Below are positions 33,501-42,652 of a DNA stretch of 64,000 nt, piece after piece. The notes beneath the pieces are model-generated. The model saw nothing but the letters and a program-made list of their open reading frames with translations, did not search any database and was not told where the DNA came from. Source of the DNA: 39-52-133 sp035531075 (GTDB lineage Bacteria > Pseudomonadota > Gammaproteobacteria > Burkholderiales > Gallionellaceae). Position 1 is the first letter of the stretch. Each line of letters opens with the position of its first letter. The stretch is from NCBI GenBank assembly GCA_035531075.1, contig DATKTO010000014.1, positions 26,975 through 90,974 of the forward strand, written 5' to 3'. The translations under genes and the position numbers were made by a program.

Positions 33501-34262
33501 ATGTTTATAGACTCACATTGCCACATAAACTTTCCCGAGCTGGCTGATAATCTCGACGAGGTCTTGGCCACGATGCGCGCCAATCAGGTGAGCAATGCGC
33601 TGTGCGTCTCGGTGGATCTGGAAAAGTTTCCTCAGATATTGTCGCTGGCAGAACAGCACGACAACATCTACGCTTCAGTAGGTGTGCATCCGGATTACGA
33701 ACTGGAGACCGAGCCCACCCAAGAAGAACTGGTGAGATTGGCCAGGCATCCCAAGGTGGTGGCGATTGGCGAAACTGGGCTGGATTACTTCCGCCTGACG
33801 GGCGATCTTGAATGGCAGCGCAAGCGTTTCCGCACCCATATACGCGCCGCGGTTGAATCAGGCAAGCCTTTGATTATACATACACGTTCTGCCTCGGCCG
33901 ATACCTTGCGCCTGATGCAGGAAGAAGGCGCCGACAAGATTGGCGGCGTCATGCACTGCTTTACCGAAAGCCTGGAAGTGGCGCTGGCTGCGATTGACAT
34001 GAATTTCTACATTTCATTCTCCGGTATCGTGACATTTAAAAAGGCACTTGAAATCAAAGAGGTGGCGACTCGCATTCCGCTCGAGCGCATGCTGATTGAG
34101 ACCGACTCGCCCTATCTGGCACCCGTGCCGTTTCGCGGAAAACTAAATCAACCCGGATATGTGAAACATGTGGCGGAGGAAATTGCCAAGCTGCGCGGTA
34201 TTTCAGTTGAGGAAGTGGGAGAGGCCACGTCCGCTAACTTCAGAAAATTATTTATTAATTAA
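33501..34262 (+). CDS. TatD-family metal-dependent hydrolase/DNase
   Basis: A 253-residue TIM-barrel enzyme. The metal ligands are in DSHCHINFPEL (HxH), AIGETGLDYF (Glu), LIIHTRSA (His), GVMHCFTES (His) and LIETDSPYLAPVP (Asp). This is the YcfH/YabD branch, which usually follows holB, as here. It hydrolyses DNA 3' ends in characterised members. Confidence 0.9.
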   Translation: MFIDSHCHINFPELADNLDEVLATMRANQVSNALCVSVDLEKFPQILSLAEQHDNIYASVGVHPDYELETEPTQEELVRLARHPKVVAIGETGLDYFRLTGDLEWQRKRFRTHIRAAVESGKPLIIHTRSASADTLRLMQEEGADKIGGVMHCFTESLEVALAAIDMNFYISFSGIVTFKKALEIKEVATRIPLERMLIETDSPYLAPVPFRGKLNQPGYVKHVAEEIAKLRGISVEEVGEATSANFRKLFIN

Positions 34263-34276
34263 AATCAAATAATTAA

Positions 34277-35707
34277 GTGTTTTACGAATCCGAACGACAA
34301 AATTTCTTCAGGCCACTAAACGGCAAGCGCAGAGAGCTTGTCGTCGCGTGCTTACGTTCCTTATATGAACGGCTGCATGGCTCGGGTGCTGATTATTCCC
34401 ATAACCTGACGCGGGATGACGTACGCGACATTCTGTTGCCAGTGGTACAAAGCATGTCCAGTGTCGTCAATTCGGAGGCGGTGGCAGCCGATGATGAACT
34501 CGCTGCAATTGAATCGGGCGATGTGCTTGAGCTGAGCAGTGCGGTATTTCGCAGCCTGCTGCGCGATGGCTGGCTGGAAATGTTCGGCGATCGGGCAGGG
34601 CTGGTTACTGCCTATCGCTTCTCGCGTGCAGGAAAATTGTTTGCCGAAGCATTATGGGTATTGGACCGTCCGCGTAGCCGCAGCCGTCAGCGCAATGTGC
34701 GCAGCTGCCGCAACTCACTGGAGGCTACGCTTCGCAATAGCGATGCCTACGACTTGATAGATGCCTATGATTATGCTGAAAAAGTGATTAGCGATCTTGC
34801 GGAAGGTGTTGATTATTTTCAGGAACTTGTACGCCACCTGATGGTGGAAGCATCTCAGACCCCCTGGGATGAGTTTATGGATTTCCTTGACCGTTTTGAG
34901 AAGGAGTTCAAAAAACAACTGACAGCGGACAGCATCGAGCGCCACCGCCAGGCAATACGCGAAACACTGGCTAAACTCAGAGGCCTGGCAGACGACAAGA
35001 CAAACACCCTCAATGCTCAATTAAATGAAGTTGCGCGCTGGGCGGTACAGGAACGCAGTGGCAACTCAAGCTATGACTGGCTGCTCGACCGTATAGAAGA
35101 AATGGTCGAAGCGGCCTGTACCACTAAACAGCCCGAGCTGATCAAGGCGATGAATACCTATATGCGCCAAGCCACCAATATTGTGCAGCAGGCCATGATG
35201 CTGCGCGGCGGGCAGACCCGACACGCTTATAGCCGTGCAATTAGCCGGACAGCCAAACTGGAAGGTGTCGCGCAGAACCAGTTTCTGACCCGCATCGGTG
35301 CATCTATCTCGGGTTCGGAAATCCGCCTGCTGGACCCGGCATCATTCAGACTGCGCAGCGCATCGCAGCGCCGCAAGGCATTGACTGTAACCGCACAACC
35401 CAAGGTCAGCCGTGAAGCACGCCTGGCCGCAGCACTACAGCGCGCTGAAGCATCGGGTTTTGCACTGTCCAACGAGGATGTCGTGATTGCCCTGCACAAT
35501 GAACTGAAGCTGCGCGGTCGGCCATTCCTGCTTTCCAGCATGCCAATTAAAACTGCGCGCGATGTGCTGCAGGCGATGCAAGCCGTTGAAGCAGTTAGAG
35601 GTTCTCGCGAAGGCATACTCAAGGCAAGAAAATTGCCGAACAAGCTGGTGACTGAATTTTACTCAGGCAGTGATTACCAAATAGAACATAACCATGAATC
35701 GGACTAA
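34277..35707 (+). CDS. jetA: Wadjet JetA/MksF-like kleisin subunit (DUF5716 type)
   Basis: A 476-residue, mostly helical protein. The opening RQNFFRPLNGKRRELVVACL and a middle region rich in helices (KEFKKQLTADSIERHRQAIR) fit JetA/MksF, the kleisin-like subunit of MukBEF-related SMC complexes. It begins with GTG 14 bases after tatD and is followed by jetB after 6 bases and jetC. With JetB it should bridge the two heads of the JetC dimer. I recognise it mainly from the gene trio; the individual sequence is poorly conserved in this family. The 3' end lies within a short tandem duplication (see findings). Confidence 0.7.
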   Translation: MFYESERQNFFRPLNGKRRELVVACLRSLYERLHGSGADYSHNLTRDDVRDILLPVVQSMSSVVNSEAVAADDELAAIESGDVLELSSAVFRSLLRDGWLEMFGDRAGLVTAYRFSRAGKLFAEALWVLDRPRSRSRQRNVRSCRNSLEATLRNSDAYDLIDAYDYAEKVISDLAEGVDYFQELVRHLMVEASQTPWDEFMDFLDRFEKEFKKQLTADSIERHRQAIRETLAKLRGLADDKTNTLNAQLNEVARWAVQERSGNSSYDWLLDRIEEMVEAACTTKQPELIKAMNTYMRQATNIVQQAMMLRGGQTRHAYSRAISRTAKLEGVAQNQFLTRIGASISGSEIRLLDPASFRLRSASQRRKALTVTAQPKVSREARLAAALQRAEASGFALSNEDVVIALHNELKLRGRPFLLSSMPIKTARDVLQAMQAVEAVRGSREGILKARKLPNKLVTEFYSGSDYQIEHNHESD

Positions 35708-35713
35708 TGCAGC

Positions 35714-36427
35714 ATGAATCTGACTAATGTAATAGAAGAGCAGCTTGAAGGGCAAAATCTCAAGCTCGACCGCTTTAAAGAAATAACGAGCCGACTATTT
35801 GCCTGGGGCATCATCGTGCGCGAGGAAGATGGCGTGGAACAGCGCTATTACGACGATGCACGCCGGATCGAAGCACTGCTGGTCGACTACTTCTCGGTGG
35901 CCGGATTCCGTCTGGTGCATGACCTGAAAAATGAGTTTTTCCGCCTGTATGCGCCCGGAGCACAGATTCCGGGTCTGGCCGATGACGATATCGATGCGCA
36001 ACCATCCCTGCGCAGCAAGCTGTCGGCAGACTTTGTTGCAGCGGCGCTGACCTTGCGCTTTCTGTTTCAGCAGGGGCTGGCCGAGGGGGCAGGGCGACTT
36101 ACTGATAGTGGTGAGGTGATGATCCGCTTTGAAGAACTCGCAGCGACCCAGCAAACCCAGTTGAAGCGCGTGCTGCCCGAGTTGGCTGGTGACCGTGAGC
36201 GTTTAATCAAGGAGTTAAAGCGCCATCGCCTGATACATGTAGGCGCAAATTTTGCATTTGAGGATGAAGATGCCTATATCGCGATACGCCCGACCATACT
36301 GGGCATTATCAGCGAGGACGCTCTGGCTGCAGCACTCGAAGCTGAAGGAGTAGCAGAGCAGGGCGAGGCCGAAGAAAATGCCGAGGCAGAAAAAGCCAAA
36401 GAAGACAATGAAGAGGTGGCCGAGTGA
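35714..36427 (+). CDS. jetB: Wadjet JetB/MksE-like subunit (DUF4194 type)
   Basis: A 237-residue protein. The block RLFAWGIIVREEDGVEQRYY followed by DDARRIEALLVDYFSVAGF near residues 27-65, and the double winged-helix layout, fit DUF4194/MksE. It is the second non-SMC subunit. The C-terminal 35 residues are almost entirely Glu, Ala and Lys (an acidic tail). Its stop overlaps the GTG start of jetC by 4 bases. Confidence 0.72.
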   Translation: MNLTNVIEEQLEGQNLKLDRFKEITSRLFAWGIIVREEDGVEQRYYDDARRIEALLVDYFSVAGFRLVHDLKNEFFRLYAPGAQIPGLADDDIDAQPSLRSKLSADFVAAALTLRFLFQQGLAEGAGRLTDSGEVMIRFEELAATQQTQLKRVLPELAGDRERLIKELKRHRLIHVGANFAFEDEDAYIAIRPTILGIISEDALAAALEAEGVAEQGEAEENAEAEKAKEDNEEVAE

Positions 36428-39400
36428 AGCTGGAAAAACTAATCCTGGTGAACTGGGGCGCCTTGCGCTCTGACGAATATCCCATGGGTAATATGACCCT
36501 GCTGACCGGCTCAACCGGCTCCGGCAAATCGACCATGCTTGACGCATTGCAGACCGTGATGACCGCGGCTTATCAGAACATTTTCAACTACAACCCCGGG
36601 CAGGATGAAGTCAGCCAGAATTCTCGCAGCAGCAAATCCAAACGTACCCTGTGGTCCTATATCACCGGGGCGGAAGACAACCTGTTTGCCCGTCCCGATG
36701 GTGCGCACGGCTATATCGCGGCGGTGTTCAAGCCCAGCGAAGGCGAGGAGGATGGAGAAGAATTCACCGCTTTGATCGCCGCTGCCGCTCGCGTCGATGG
36801 ATCTGGTGGCCGCAGGCAAGCGGTCCCCGAGCGCTTGGTGTTGCTCATCATTGATGGCGTCAGCCTGCATCTGGACGACTTGATGCAGCGCACCGTCGAT
36901 GACAATCTTGAAGTGATTGCTGTTGAGAAGATTGAAAGCCATCTCAAGGCAAAATACCGCAACGTAACCAGCTTCCGTGATGCCAAACGCGAGTATCTGT
37001 GCCAACTGTATGGCCGCTTCCGTGGGCAAAAGTCGGTTTCTTTTATTGAAGCGGAGCTGGCCGCCAAGGCCTGGAGCCAGTCCATCGTGCACAAACCCAT
37101 AGGCAGCGTGGACGAACTGGTTAAAACCCAGATCCTGGAACATGACCCGCAACAACTGTTGCAGCGCATTTCGCAAATCAGCGATCTGATGCGCCAAGTG
37201 CACAACCTCAGGGTTGAAGGCGAGCGTCTCAAGGACAATGTAGCCCGTCTGGAAAAAATCAGCAGCGCATCCGCACGGGTGACCAATGCATTTGAATTAT
37301 CAGCACAATATCAATTGCTTGCCTCCAGGCTGGGGCTGCAGGAAGACGAGGCGCAATTAGCTGCTGACAATCAGACAATTTCTGATCTCAAGCGGAAAAT
37401 TGCCGACGAAACCGCACTGATAGACGGTTTGCAGCTCGATAAAAAAGCCCGCAACGCGAGCTTGGTGCAAATAGCCGCACGGTTGAGCGGCATCCCGGCC
37501 GCAGACCAGAAGCAGCGCATCGATGAACGCCTTAATGCTGCTCGACTGGCGACTAAAAATGCCATTTCGGCGCTGGTTGAGTCGCTGGGTGCCGCCGACA
37601 AACTGCAAGCCACCGCCAGAACCATTACCGGCATGCAGTTCCCGTTAACCCATCGCATCCTGAGCGAAGCCGGCAGTGTCGTCGCCGATACACTAGCACG
37701 TTCCAGCCAAGCGTCCTTTACCGTGTTGCAGCAAAAGTTTAAGGCGCTGGATATCCGATCTGAAGAATTTCCGCGCACTGCGCTGACCCTGTTGCAGGAA
37801 TTAGCCAGCCTGGATGACAAATATGCCGATTTGCATGAAGTGATTGCCGGTACACAGGATAGCTTTGTGGCTGCGGTGCACGGGCAAATCGAGAAGGTAA
37901 GGCAGGAGGTTGAGACTACCCAGAGCCGCGAAAAAGAGCTTGCCGAACGAAAATCCAATCTGGCGGCGGGTGGTGCGGACTATCCCCGCGATATCAGCGT
38001 AGCCCTGAAAGCTTTTAAAACTCAATTACCTGAAGCAAATGCGCAGGTTCTCTGCGATCTCATCGAACCGGCCCATCCAGACTGGCAAGCAGCGATTGAA
38101 GGTTATATGGGCGCGGCCCGTTTCAACTTTGTGGTCGATGCGAAATGGGAAGCCAAAGCCATTGAATTTGTTAAAACACGTCATTTGCGCGCAAGTGTGG
38201 TGCAGGGCAAGCTGTGCCTGAAAAATGCAAAGCCGGAACGTGTGCCCTCCGATTCCATCATCCACGAACTGAAAGCCGAACATCCTGTGGCACAGGCCTA
38301 TCTGGTTGATTTATATGGCAGCGTAGTCAAGGTTGAAAGTGCAGCTCAACTCAGTAAAACACCGCGCGGGGTGATGAAAGACGGCAAGGGCTCCGGTTCG
38401 CGTACCATGTTTACCGGCAATGCTGCTTCGCTGGTATTCGGGAAATCATCACAAAATCAAGCGCTTGAGCGGATTATATCGGATCATGCCGTGACTGAAA
38501 CCCAGTTGCAGGAACTGCAAACCCAGTTGACCCTACTAAAGGGCTTGCTGGCGCTGGCCGGTGCCGTGAAGCTGCCGGATTTTGGCGATATTTCCGAGCT
38601 AGATCGCGCCGTGCGAGAAATAGAATCTGCTTATGCGGACCTGTCACGCCTTAATCTGGACGAAGTGACCAAGCTGGAAGAAGAAAAACTGTCTCTGCAG
38701 ATGCAGATAGAGGGCATGGACAAAGCCGTACAGCAGGCCAGTCAGCGCATCGGCAGCTACGATGGCAGGTTGACCTTGCTGGGGCAAACATTGGGCCGCG
38801 TTGAATACGGCCTTGAGGCAAAACGCAAGCAGGTTGAGGATGATGTCGCCAGACTTAAACACCTGTGTGTGTTGAACGAAGCCTTGTCGTACACTGCACT
38901 GGAACAAAAAGTCATTGATTTGCTTGAAAAAGCCGACACTACACCGCAACAGGCGCAAAGCCGTGTGCAGCAGCAAATATTGATGGCGACGGAGTCCAAC
39001 AGCGACGTTCGTGAAGCAATTGCAGATTACAACCGTCATGCCAGAACGGATGAACAGCTCAATCTGGGCCATAGCCTGGACCATCGCAGCGACGATTTTT
39101 CTCCGGTTTATGGCGCTCTGGTGCAACTGGCGGGCAAGGTGCGTGACCAACTGGATGTACAACGCGAAATCGGTCTGGTTAAAAACCTCGATCAGCTGCG
39201 TACCTCGGAAATTTCCTTCCGCGATGTGTTCACCAAGCAATTCTGTTATGAGATCCGCAATACCGTGGATATCGGCGTGCGTACCCTGAAAACACTAAAT
39301 ACCGAACTGGAAAGGCTGAAATTTGGCACCGATAAATTCAGCATCGACTGGTCGGAATGGGTGCCCGAATTCAAGGCCTATTATGACTTTTTCAGTGCGG

Positions 39401-40053
39401 CTTATGACCTGTCTGAAGCGCAGGAATCGGGTGGCGACCTGTTTGGCACCACCGATCTGAGCCCTGCCAATCTGGCGGTACGCGACCAGCTGGTTGGCCT
39501 GTTGCTGTCCAACGACCAGGACAAGGCGCTGAAGGAGCTGCAACGCGTGGCTGATTACCGCAATTATCGCCGCTATGAAATCTGGAAAGAGTCCGATATC
39601 GGCTCGCGCGTGCCCTTGTCCGAATGGGGAACCGGCTCAGGTGGCCAGCTGGAAACGCCGGCGTACATTATCCGGGCCGCCGTTGTCACCAACCGGCTCA
39701 AGCATTTTGACAAGGGTATCAACCTGAAATTACTGGTGAATGACGAATCCTTTGCCAAAATGGACGAGCGCCGCGCCCATGACGTGATCAAATTTATCCG
39801 CGACAGCTTGGGCATGCAATTGATCTGTGCGATGCCAACCAAGCATGCCGGCGCAATCAAGAGCGAATTTACCAAGGAATGGTGCGTCACCAGAACCGAG
39901 GCCGATGGCAATGGCGAGGTTGATTTCATTTCCGAAGCGGATGAGCGCGATCTGAATACCGATGCCTTGCGTAAACTGTGGCAGTCGCAGCGCGACCAGA
40001 TCCGGCAGCAAACGCAGATGATGTTTGAGGCAGGAGAGGTCAGCACAGCGTAG
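36424..40053 (+). CDS. jetC: SMC-like ATPase JetC/MksB
   Basis: A 1209-residue SMC-type ATPase. Walker A is GSTGSGKST at residues 29-37, the ABC signature GTGSGGQLE lies near residue 1070, and Walker B with D-loop (LLVNDESFAKMD) near residue 1100. Between them are long coiled-coil arms interrupted near residues 530-680 by a globular hinge-like part (HPDWQAAIEGYMGAARFNFV). This matches MukB-like JetC of Wadjet/MksB, which extrudes DNA loops. In Wadjet a fourth gene, jetD (a topoisomerase-VI-like nuclease), cuts plasmids; I find no such gene on either side. The complex could therefore be a chromosome-organising MksBEF or a Wadjet that lost or displaced its nuclease. Confidence 0.8.
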   Translation: MKLEKLILVNWGALRSDEYPMGNMTLLTGSTGSGKSTMLDALQTVMTAAYQNIFNYNPGQDEVSQNSRSSKSKRTLWSYITGAEDNLFARPDGAHGYIAAVFKPSEGEEDGEEFTALIAAAARVDGSGGRRQAVPERLVLLIIDGVSLHLDDLMQRTVDDNLEVIAVEKIESHLKAKYRNVTSFRDAKREYLCQLYGRFRGQKSVSFIEAELAAKAWSQSIVHKPIGSVDELVKTQILEHDPQQLLQRISQISDLMRQVHNLRVEGERLKDNVARLEKISSASARVTNAFELSAQYQLLASRLGLQEDEAQLAADNQTISDLKRKIADETALIDGLQLDKKARNASLVQIAARLSGIPAADQKQRIDERLNAARLATKNAISALVESLGAADKLQATARTITGMQFPLTHRILSEAGSVVADTLARSSQASFTVLQQKFKALDIRSEEFPRTALTLLQELASLDDKYADLHEVIAGTQDSFVAAVHGQIEKVRQEVETTQSREKELAERKSNLAAGGADYPRDISVALKAFKTQLPEANAQVLCDLIEPAHPDWQAAIEGYMGAARFNFVVDAKWEAKAIEFVKTRHLRASVVQGKLCLKNAKPERVPSDSIIHELKAEHPVAQAYLVDLYGSVVKVESAAQLSKTPRGVMKDGKGSGSRTMFTGNAASLVFGKSSQNQALERIISDHAVTETQLQELQTQLTLLKGLLALAGAVKLPDFGDISELDRAVREIESAYADLSRLNLDEVTKLEEEKLSLQMQIEGMDKAVQQASQRIGSYDGRLTLLGQTLGRVEYGLEAKRKQVEDDVARLKHLCVLNEALSYTALEQKVIDLLEKADTTPQQAQSRVQQQILMATESNSDVREAIADYNRHARTDEQLNLGHSLDHRSDDFSPVYGALVQLAGKVRDQLDVQREIGLVKNLDQLRTSEISFRDVFTKQFCYEIRNTVDIGVRTLKTLNTELERLKFGTDKFSIDWSEWVPEFKAYYDFFSAAYDLSEAQESGGDLFGTTDLSPANLAVRDQLVGLLLSNDQDKALKELQRVADYRNYRRYEIWKESDIGSRVPLSEWGTGSGGQLETPAYIIRAAVVTNRLKHFDKGINLKLLVNDESFAKMDERRAHDVIKFIRDSLGMQLICAMPTKHAGAIKSEFTKEWCVTRTEADGNGEVDFISEADERDLNTDALRKLWQSQRDQIRQQTQMMFEAGEVSTA

Positions 40054-40062
40054 AAACAGGAT

Positions 40063-40100
40063 TAATTAAATATATCCAACTTATTGATTATATTTAATTA
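40063..40100 (+). terminator. AT-rich hairpin after jetC
   Basis: TAATTAAATATA (40063-40074) pairs perfectly with TATATTTAATTA (40089-40100) around a 14-base loop, just downstream of jetC. The stem is entirely A/T, so it is a weak terminator at best and could instead be an operator or mRNA-end structure. Confidence 0.35.
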
Positions 40101-40133
40101 CTTATTGGATGGTCAAATCAGATAAAGGAACTT

Positions 40134-40679
40134 ATGCTGAAGAAGATCAAGCGCATCTTGTTGGTTCCTTGCATCTGGCTACTCGCGCTATTCTTCCTGC
40201 TCGAAGAATTCATCTGGGATGTCACAGGCCGATTCATGGCCAGGTTAGGCGCGATCCATGCAGTTCACGCCCTCGAAAAACGCATTTCATTGTTGTCTGC
40301 CTATTCGGCAATGCTGGTATTCCTGTTACCGAGCGCAACCTTGATTCCCGCCAAACTGATCGGTTTGCATGCCATTGCCACGGGGCACGTGTTTCTGGGT
40401 AGCCTGGTGTTTCTAACCGCCAAGTTGGTTGGCATGGCGTTTTTCTCTCGAATATTCAATTTAACCAAACCAGCGTTGCTGAAACTGAACTGGTTCAGGC
40501 GCTTCCACGACCGGGTGATGATGTACCGCAACAGAATACATGCATATCTGGACAGCTGGGAAAGTTACCAGCGAATCATGCACAGAATCAAATCCATTGT
40601 GAAGTTGATCAAAGGCAATGGGCGATTATTCAGGTATTTCAAGCGTGCAGCGAGATGGAAACGCACGGATACGGTGTAG
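40134..40679 (+). CDS. Hypothetical membrane protein
   Basis: A 181-residue basic protein with three hydrophobic segments (about residues 8-24, 56-72 and 85-105) and a long Arg/Lys-rich C-terminal tail (from about residue 115, including RFHDRVMMYRNRIHAYLDSW). AAAGGA precedes its ATG. I do not recognise the family. It stands 80 bases after jetC on the same strand, but the AT-rich hairpin between them makes a shared function uncertain. Confidence 0.6.
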   Translation: MLKKIKRILLVPCIWLLALFFLLEEFIWDVTGRFMARLGAIHAVHALEKRISLLSAYSAMLVFLLPSATLIPAKLIGLHAIATGHVFLGSLVFLTAKLVGMAFFSRIFNLTKPALLKLNWFRRFHDRVMMYRNRIHAYLDSWESYQRIMHRIKSIVKLIKGNGRLFRYFKRAARWKRTDTV

Positions 40680-41036
40680 CTTGAGTAGGCTGCAGAATTG
40701 ATAAATTATTTATTTAGGTTGTTACGGGTTTTCTGGCTTCTTTCTATATATCACCCAGTTCGCATAATGTATATTATGTCAAATTAACTACAGACGCGAA
40801 AATAGTTTCGTGACTCTTTGGTTCTCCCCATTCTCTTCCCCACCGCTGCTTACTCATGCTGATGCCGAAATGTTTCAGCCGTGAGCACAGTTTGTATTTG
40901 TACGGAGATTGAAGACTCTGCGGAAAATTATTGGTTTTTTTCAATGCCTATAAGAACCGAGTTCCAGCCCACCTTAATCAATCTTGCTGCTTAATTTTTT
41001 ATACACCGATCACTGACCTATCCCGATCTGTCAGAT

Positions 41037-41051
41037 ATGACACGGTGTCAT
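41037..41051. promoter_or_regulatory. 15-bp palindrome 1 upstream of flavoprotein gene
   Basis: ATGACAC-G-GTGTCAT is a perfect palindrome about 190 bases before the start codon. Its half-site is related to that of the second palindrome (ATGmCAm). It probably binds a dimeric regulator; which one is unknown. Confidence 0.55.
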
Positions 41052-41068
41052 GACAAAGCAAGAAATGT

Positions 41069-41083
41069 ATGCCAATTTGGCAT
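41069..41083. promoter_or_regulatory. 15-bp palindrome 2 upstream of flavoprotein gene
   Basis: ATGCCAA-T-TTGGCAT is a perfect palindrome whose centre lies 32 bases from the centre of the first, close to three helical turns. Two sites on the same DNA face suggest cooperative binding. Confidence 0.55.
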
Positions 41084-41235
41084 TTAAGTTTAGCGCTGAG
41101 TTAACGCCAAAGCCTTTTGTGGCCAACATACCTAGCATCTGGCATGGTAGTTGCTGAGTTTACCATACGATTATTTATTCCATAATCGAAGTTACATCTT
41201 TCAATCATAGCAACCACAAAGGGGATGACTACATC

Positions 41236-42585
41236 ATGGATCAAAATTCAAAACTAAGCCGACGTGATTTTTTCAAAATGAGCGGAGCCGCCGCCGCGAC
41301 GCTCGCAGTCGGTACAGCCAGTCTGGGCGTAACCAATGCCGAGGCGAAGACAATGTCGCTCAACGTAAATACCAAAGCTTCTTTGCCTAAGGCCAAAGGT
41401 CCGCGTTTGGTCATCGTGGGTGCTGGCACTTCAGGACTGACAATCGCCAAATATGCAAAAAAGGCCTACCCCAAATTTGATGTGGTCATGGTTGAAAAAC
41501 GTGACATGTACTCTTCCTGCTTCTCCAGCAACTTATGGTATGCCGACCTCATTGACCTCGGCTTCCTCGCCAATCACAGCTTCCTTGATGCAGCGAAGAA
41601 TAACAACTACACCTTCTTTAATGCTACCTGTACAGGACTGGATCGCAACAGCCGCAAACTCATCACCAACATGGGCGAGATAGACTATGACTACCTCGTG
41701 CTTGCGCCTGGCATTGACTATGATTACAGCCGAATCGGCGTGAAGGATCCTGAAACCGAAACATTGCTGCGCACAAACTATCCTGCCGGCTGGACCATGC
41801 CTACTGAACACGTCACCATTCGCGACAAAATACACGGCTTCGAAGGCGGCACATTCATTCAAACGGTTCCGGGCGGTAACTACCGTTGCCTACCCGCGCC
41901 TTATGAACGCGCTTGCATGATTGCATCGTATTTCAAAAAGAACAATATCAAGGGCAAAGTGCTGGTTTTGGACCACAACCCCGATATCACGATCAAAGCC
42001 AAGGGATTTCACGCCGCATTCGATGAGTTGTACAAGGATTACATCGAGTACCATCCTTCCGCTGAAATCAAGAGCGTTGATTTGGACAAGAAAACCCTCA
42101 ACACCGAGTTTGGCAGCTTCAAATTTGACGACGCAGCAATCTATCCGGGTGTGCGCGGTTCACGTTTATTGGAGACATTCGGTCTGGTCGACCCCAAGAG
42201 CACTCAAAAAGAGGCAAATATTGATGGCTTTAAATACAACATCATCGGTGACGAGCGCGTCTATGTAGCGGGTGATTCACGCCCTATGCCATTTTCAAAG
42301 AGCGCGAACACTGCAAATACCGAAGGCAAATATGTTGCCAAAGTGCTGGCAGCTCATGCTCAGGGCAAGACAATCAACTGGGAAAGTCCGCGCACAATTT
42401 GCTTCTCGATGGTCAACGCCTCTCCGATGGAAGGTATTAGCGTTGATGCCGGGTATGTCTTTGACGACAAGAAGAAATCATTTGGATTCTCTGGCGACAC
42501 CAAAATGTTTGAAAATCGCGATGCCGCTAAAGGTCGTGCTACTCTTGAGTGGGCGCAAGGTATTTACCGCGATTTATTTGCCTAA
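41236..42585 (+). CDS. Tat-exported sulfide-dehydrogenase-type flavoprotein (FCSD/SoxF-like)
   Basis: A 449-residue FAD protein. A twin-arginine signal (LSRRDFFKMSGAAAATLAVG) opens it. The FAD fold begins RLVIVGAGTSGLTIAKYAKK at about residue 56. VEKRDMYSSCFSSNLWY places a Cys where FCSD and sulfide:quinone reductase have their first redox Cys, and GGNYRCLPAPYERACMIA has the second Cys region. VYVAGDSRPMPFSKSANTAN is the C-terminal FAD motif. It should oxidise sulfide or another sulfur compound in the periplasm. Its usual cytochrome c subunit (FccA/SoxE) is not beside it; a Rieske protein is. AAGGGG precedes the start. Confidence 0.85.
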   Translation: MDQNSKLSRRDFFKMSGAAAATLAVGTASLGVTNAEAKTMSLNVNTKASLPKAKGPRLVIVGAGTSGLTIAKYAKKAYPKFDVVMVEKRDMYSSCFSSNLWYADLIDLGFLANHSFLDAAKNNNYTFFNATCTGLDRNSRKLITNMGEIDYDYLVLAPGIDYDYSRIGVKDPETETLLRTNYPAGWTMPTEHVTIRDKIHGFEGGTFIQTVPGGNYRCLPAPYERACMIASYFKKNNIKGKVLVLDHNPDITIKAKGFHAAFDELYKDYIEYHPSAEIKSVDLDKKTLNTEFGSFKFDDAAIYPGVRGSRLLETFGLVDPKSTQKEANIDGFKYNIIGDERVYVAGDSRPMPFSKSANTANTEGKYVAKVLAAHAQGKTINWESPRTICFSMVNASPMEGISVDAGYVFDDKKKSFGFSGDTKMFENRDAAKGRATLEWAQGIYRDLFA

Positions 42586-42616
42586 GCTGCCAAGCTAACC
42601 TGGCAATCAGTTTAAA

Positions 42617-42640
42617 GGGGGCTTTGTGCCCCCATTTTTT
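42617..42640 (+). terminator. Hairpin with T-run between flavoprotein and Rieske genes
   Basis: GGGGGC (42617-42622) and GCCCCC (42628-42633) form a 6-bp GC stem with loop TTTGT, followed by ATTTTTT and then, within 20 bases, the ribosome binding site of the Rieske gene. It probably terminates part of the transcripts and lowers Rieske expression relative to the flavoprotein. Confidence 0.7.
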
Positions 42641-42652
42641 AGGAGAAAAAGG

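Larger units (their letters stand above)
40680..41235. other. Long intergenic region upstream of the sulfide-type flavoprotein
   Basis: About 555 bases, AT-rich. It contains a CATAAT-GTAT-ATTATG inverted repeat at 40763-40778, two related 15-bp palindromes (41037-41051 and 41069-41083, annotated separately) and the flavoprotein's leader. No open frame of substance or RNA gene seen in the first 350 bases. Confidence 0.45.

Noticed and set aside
41037..41051. Palindrome as a terminator of the membrane-protein gene
   Set aside because: It has a one-base centre, no T-run, and lies 350 bases from the upstream gene; an operator fits better.
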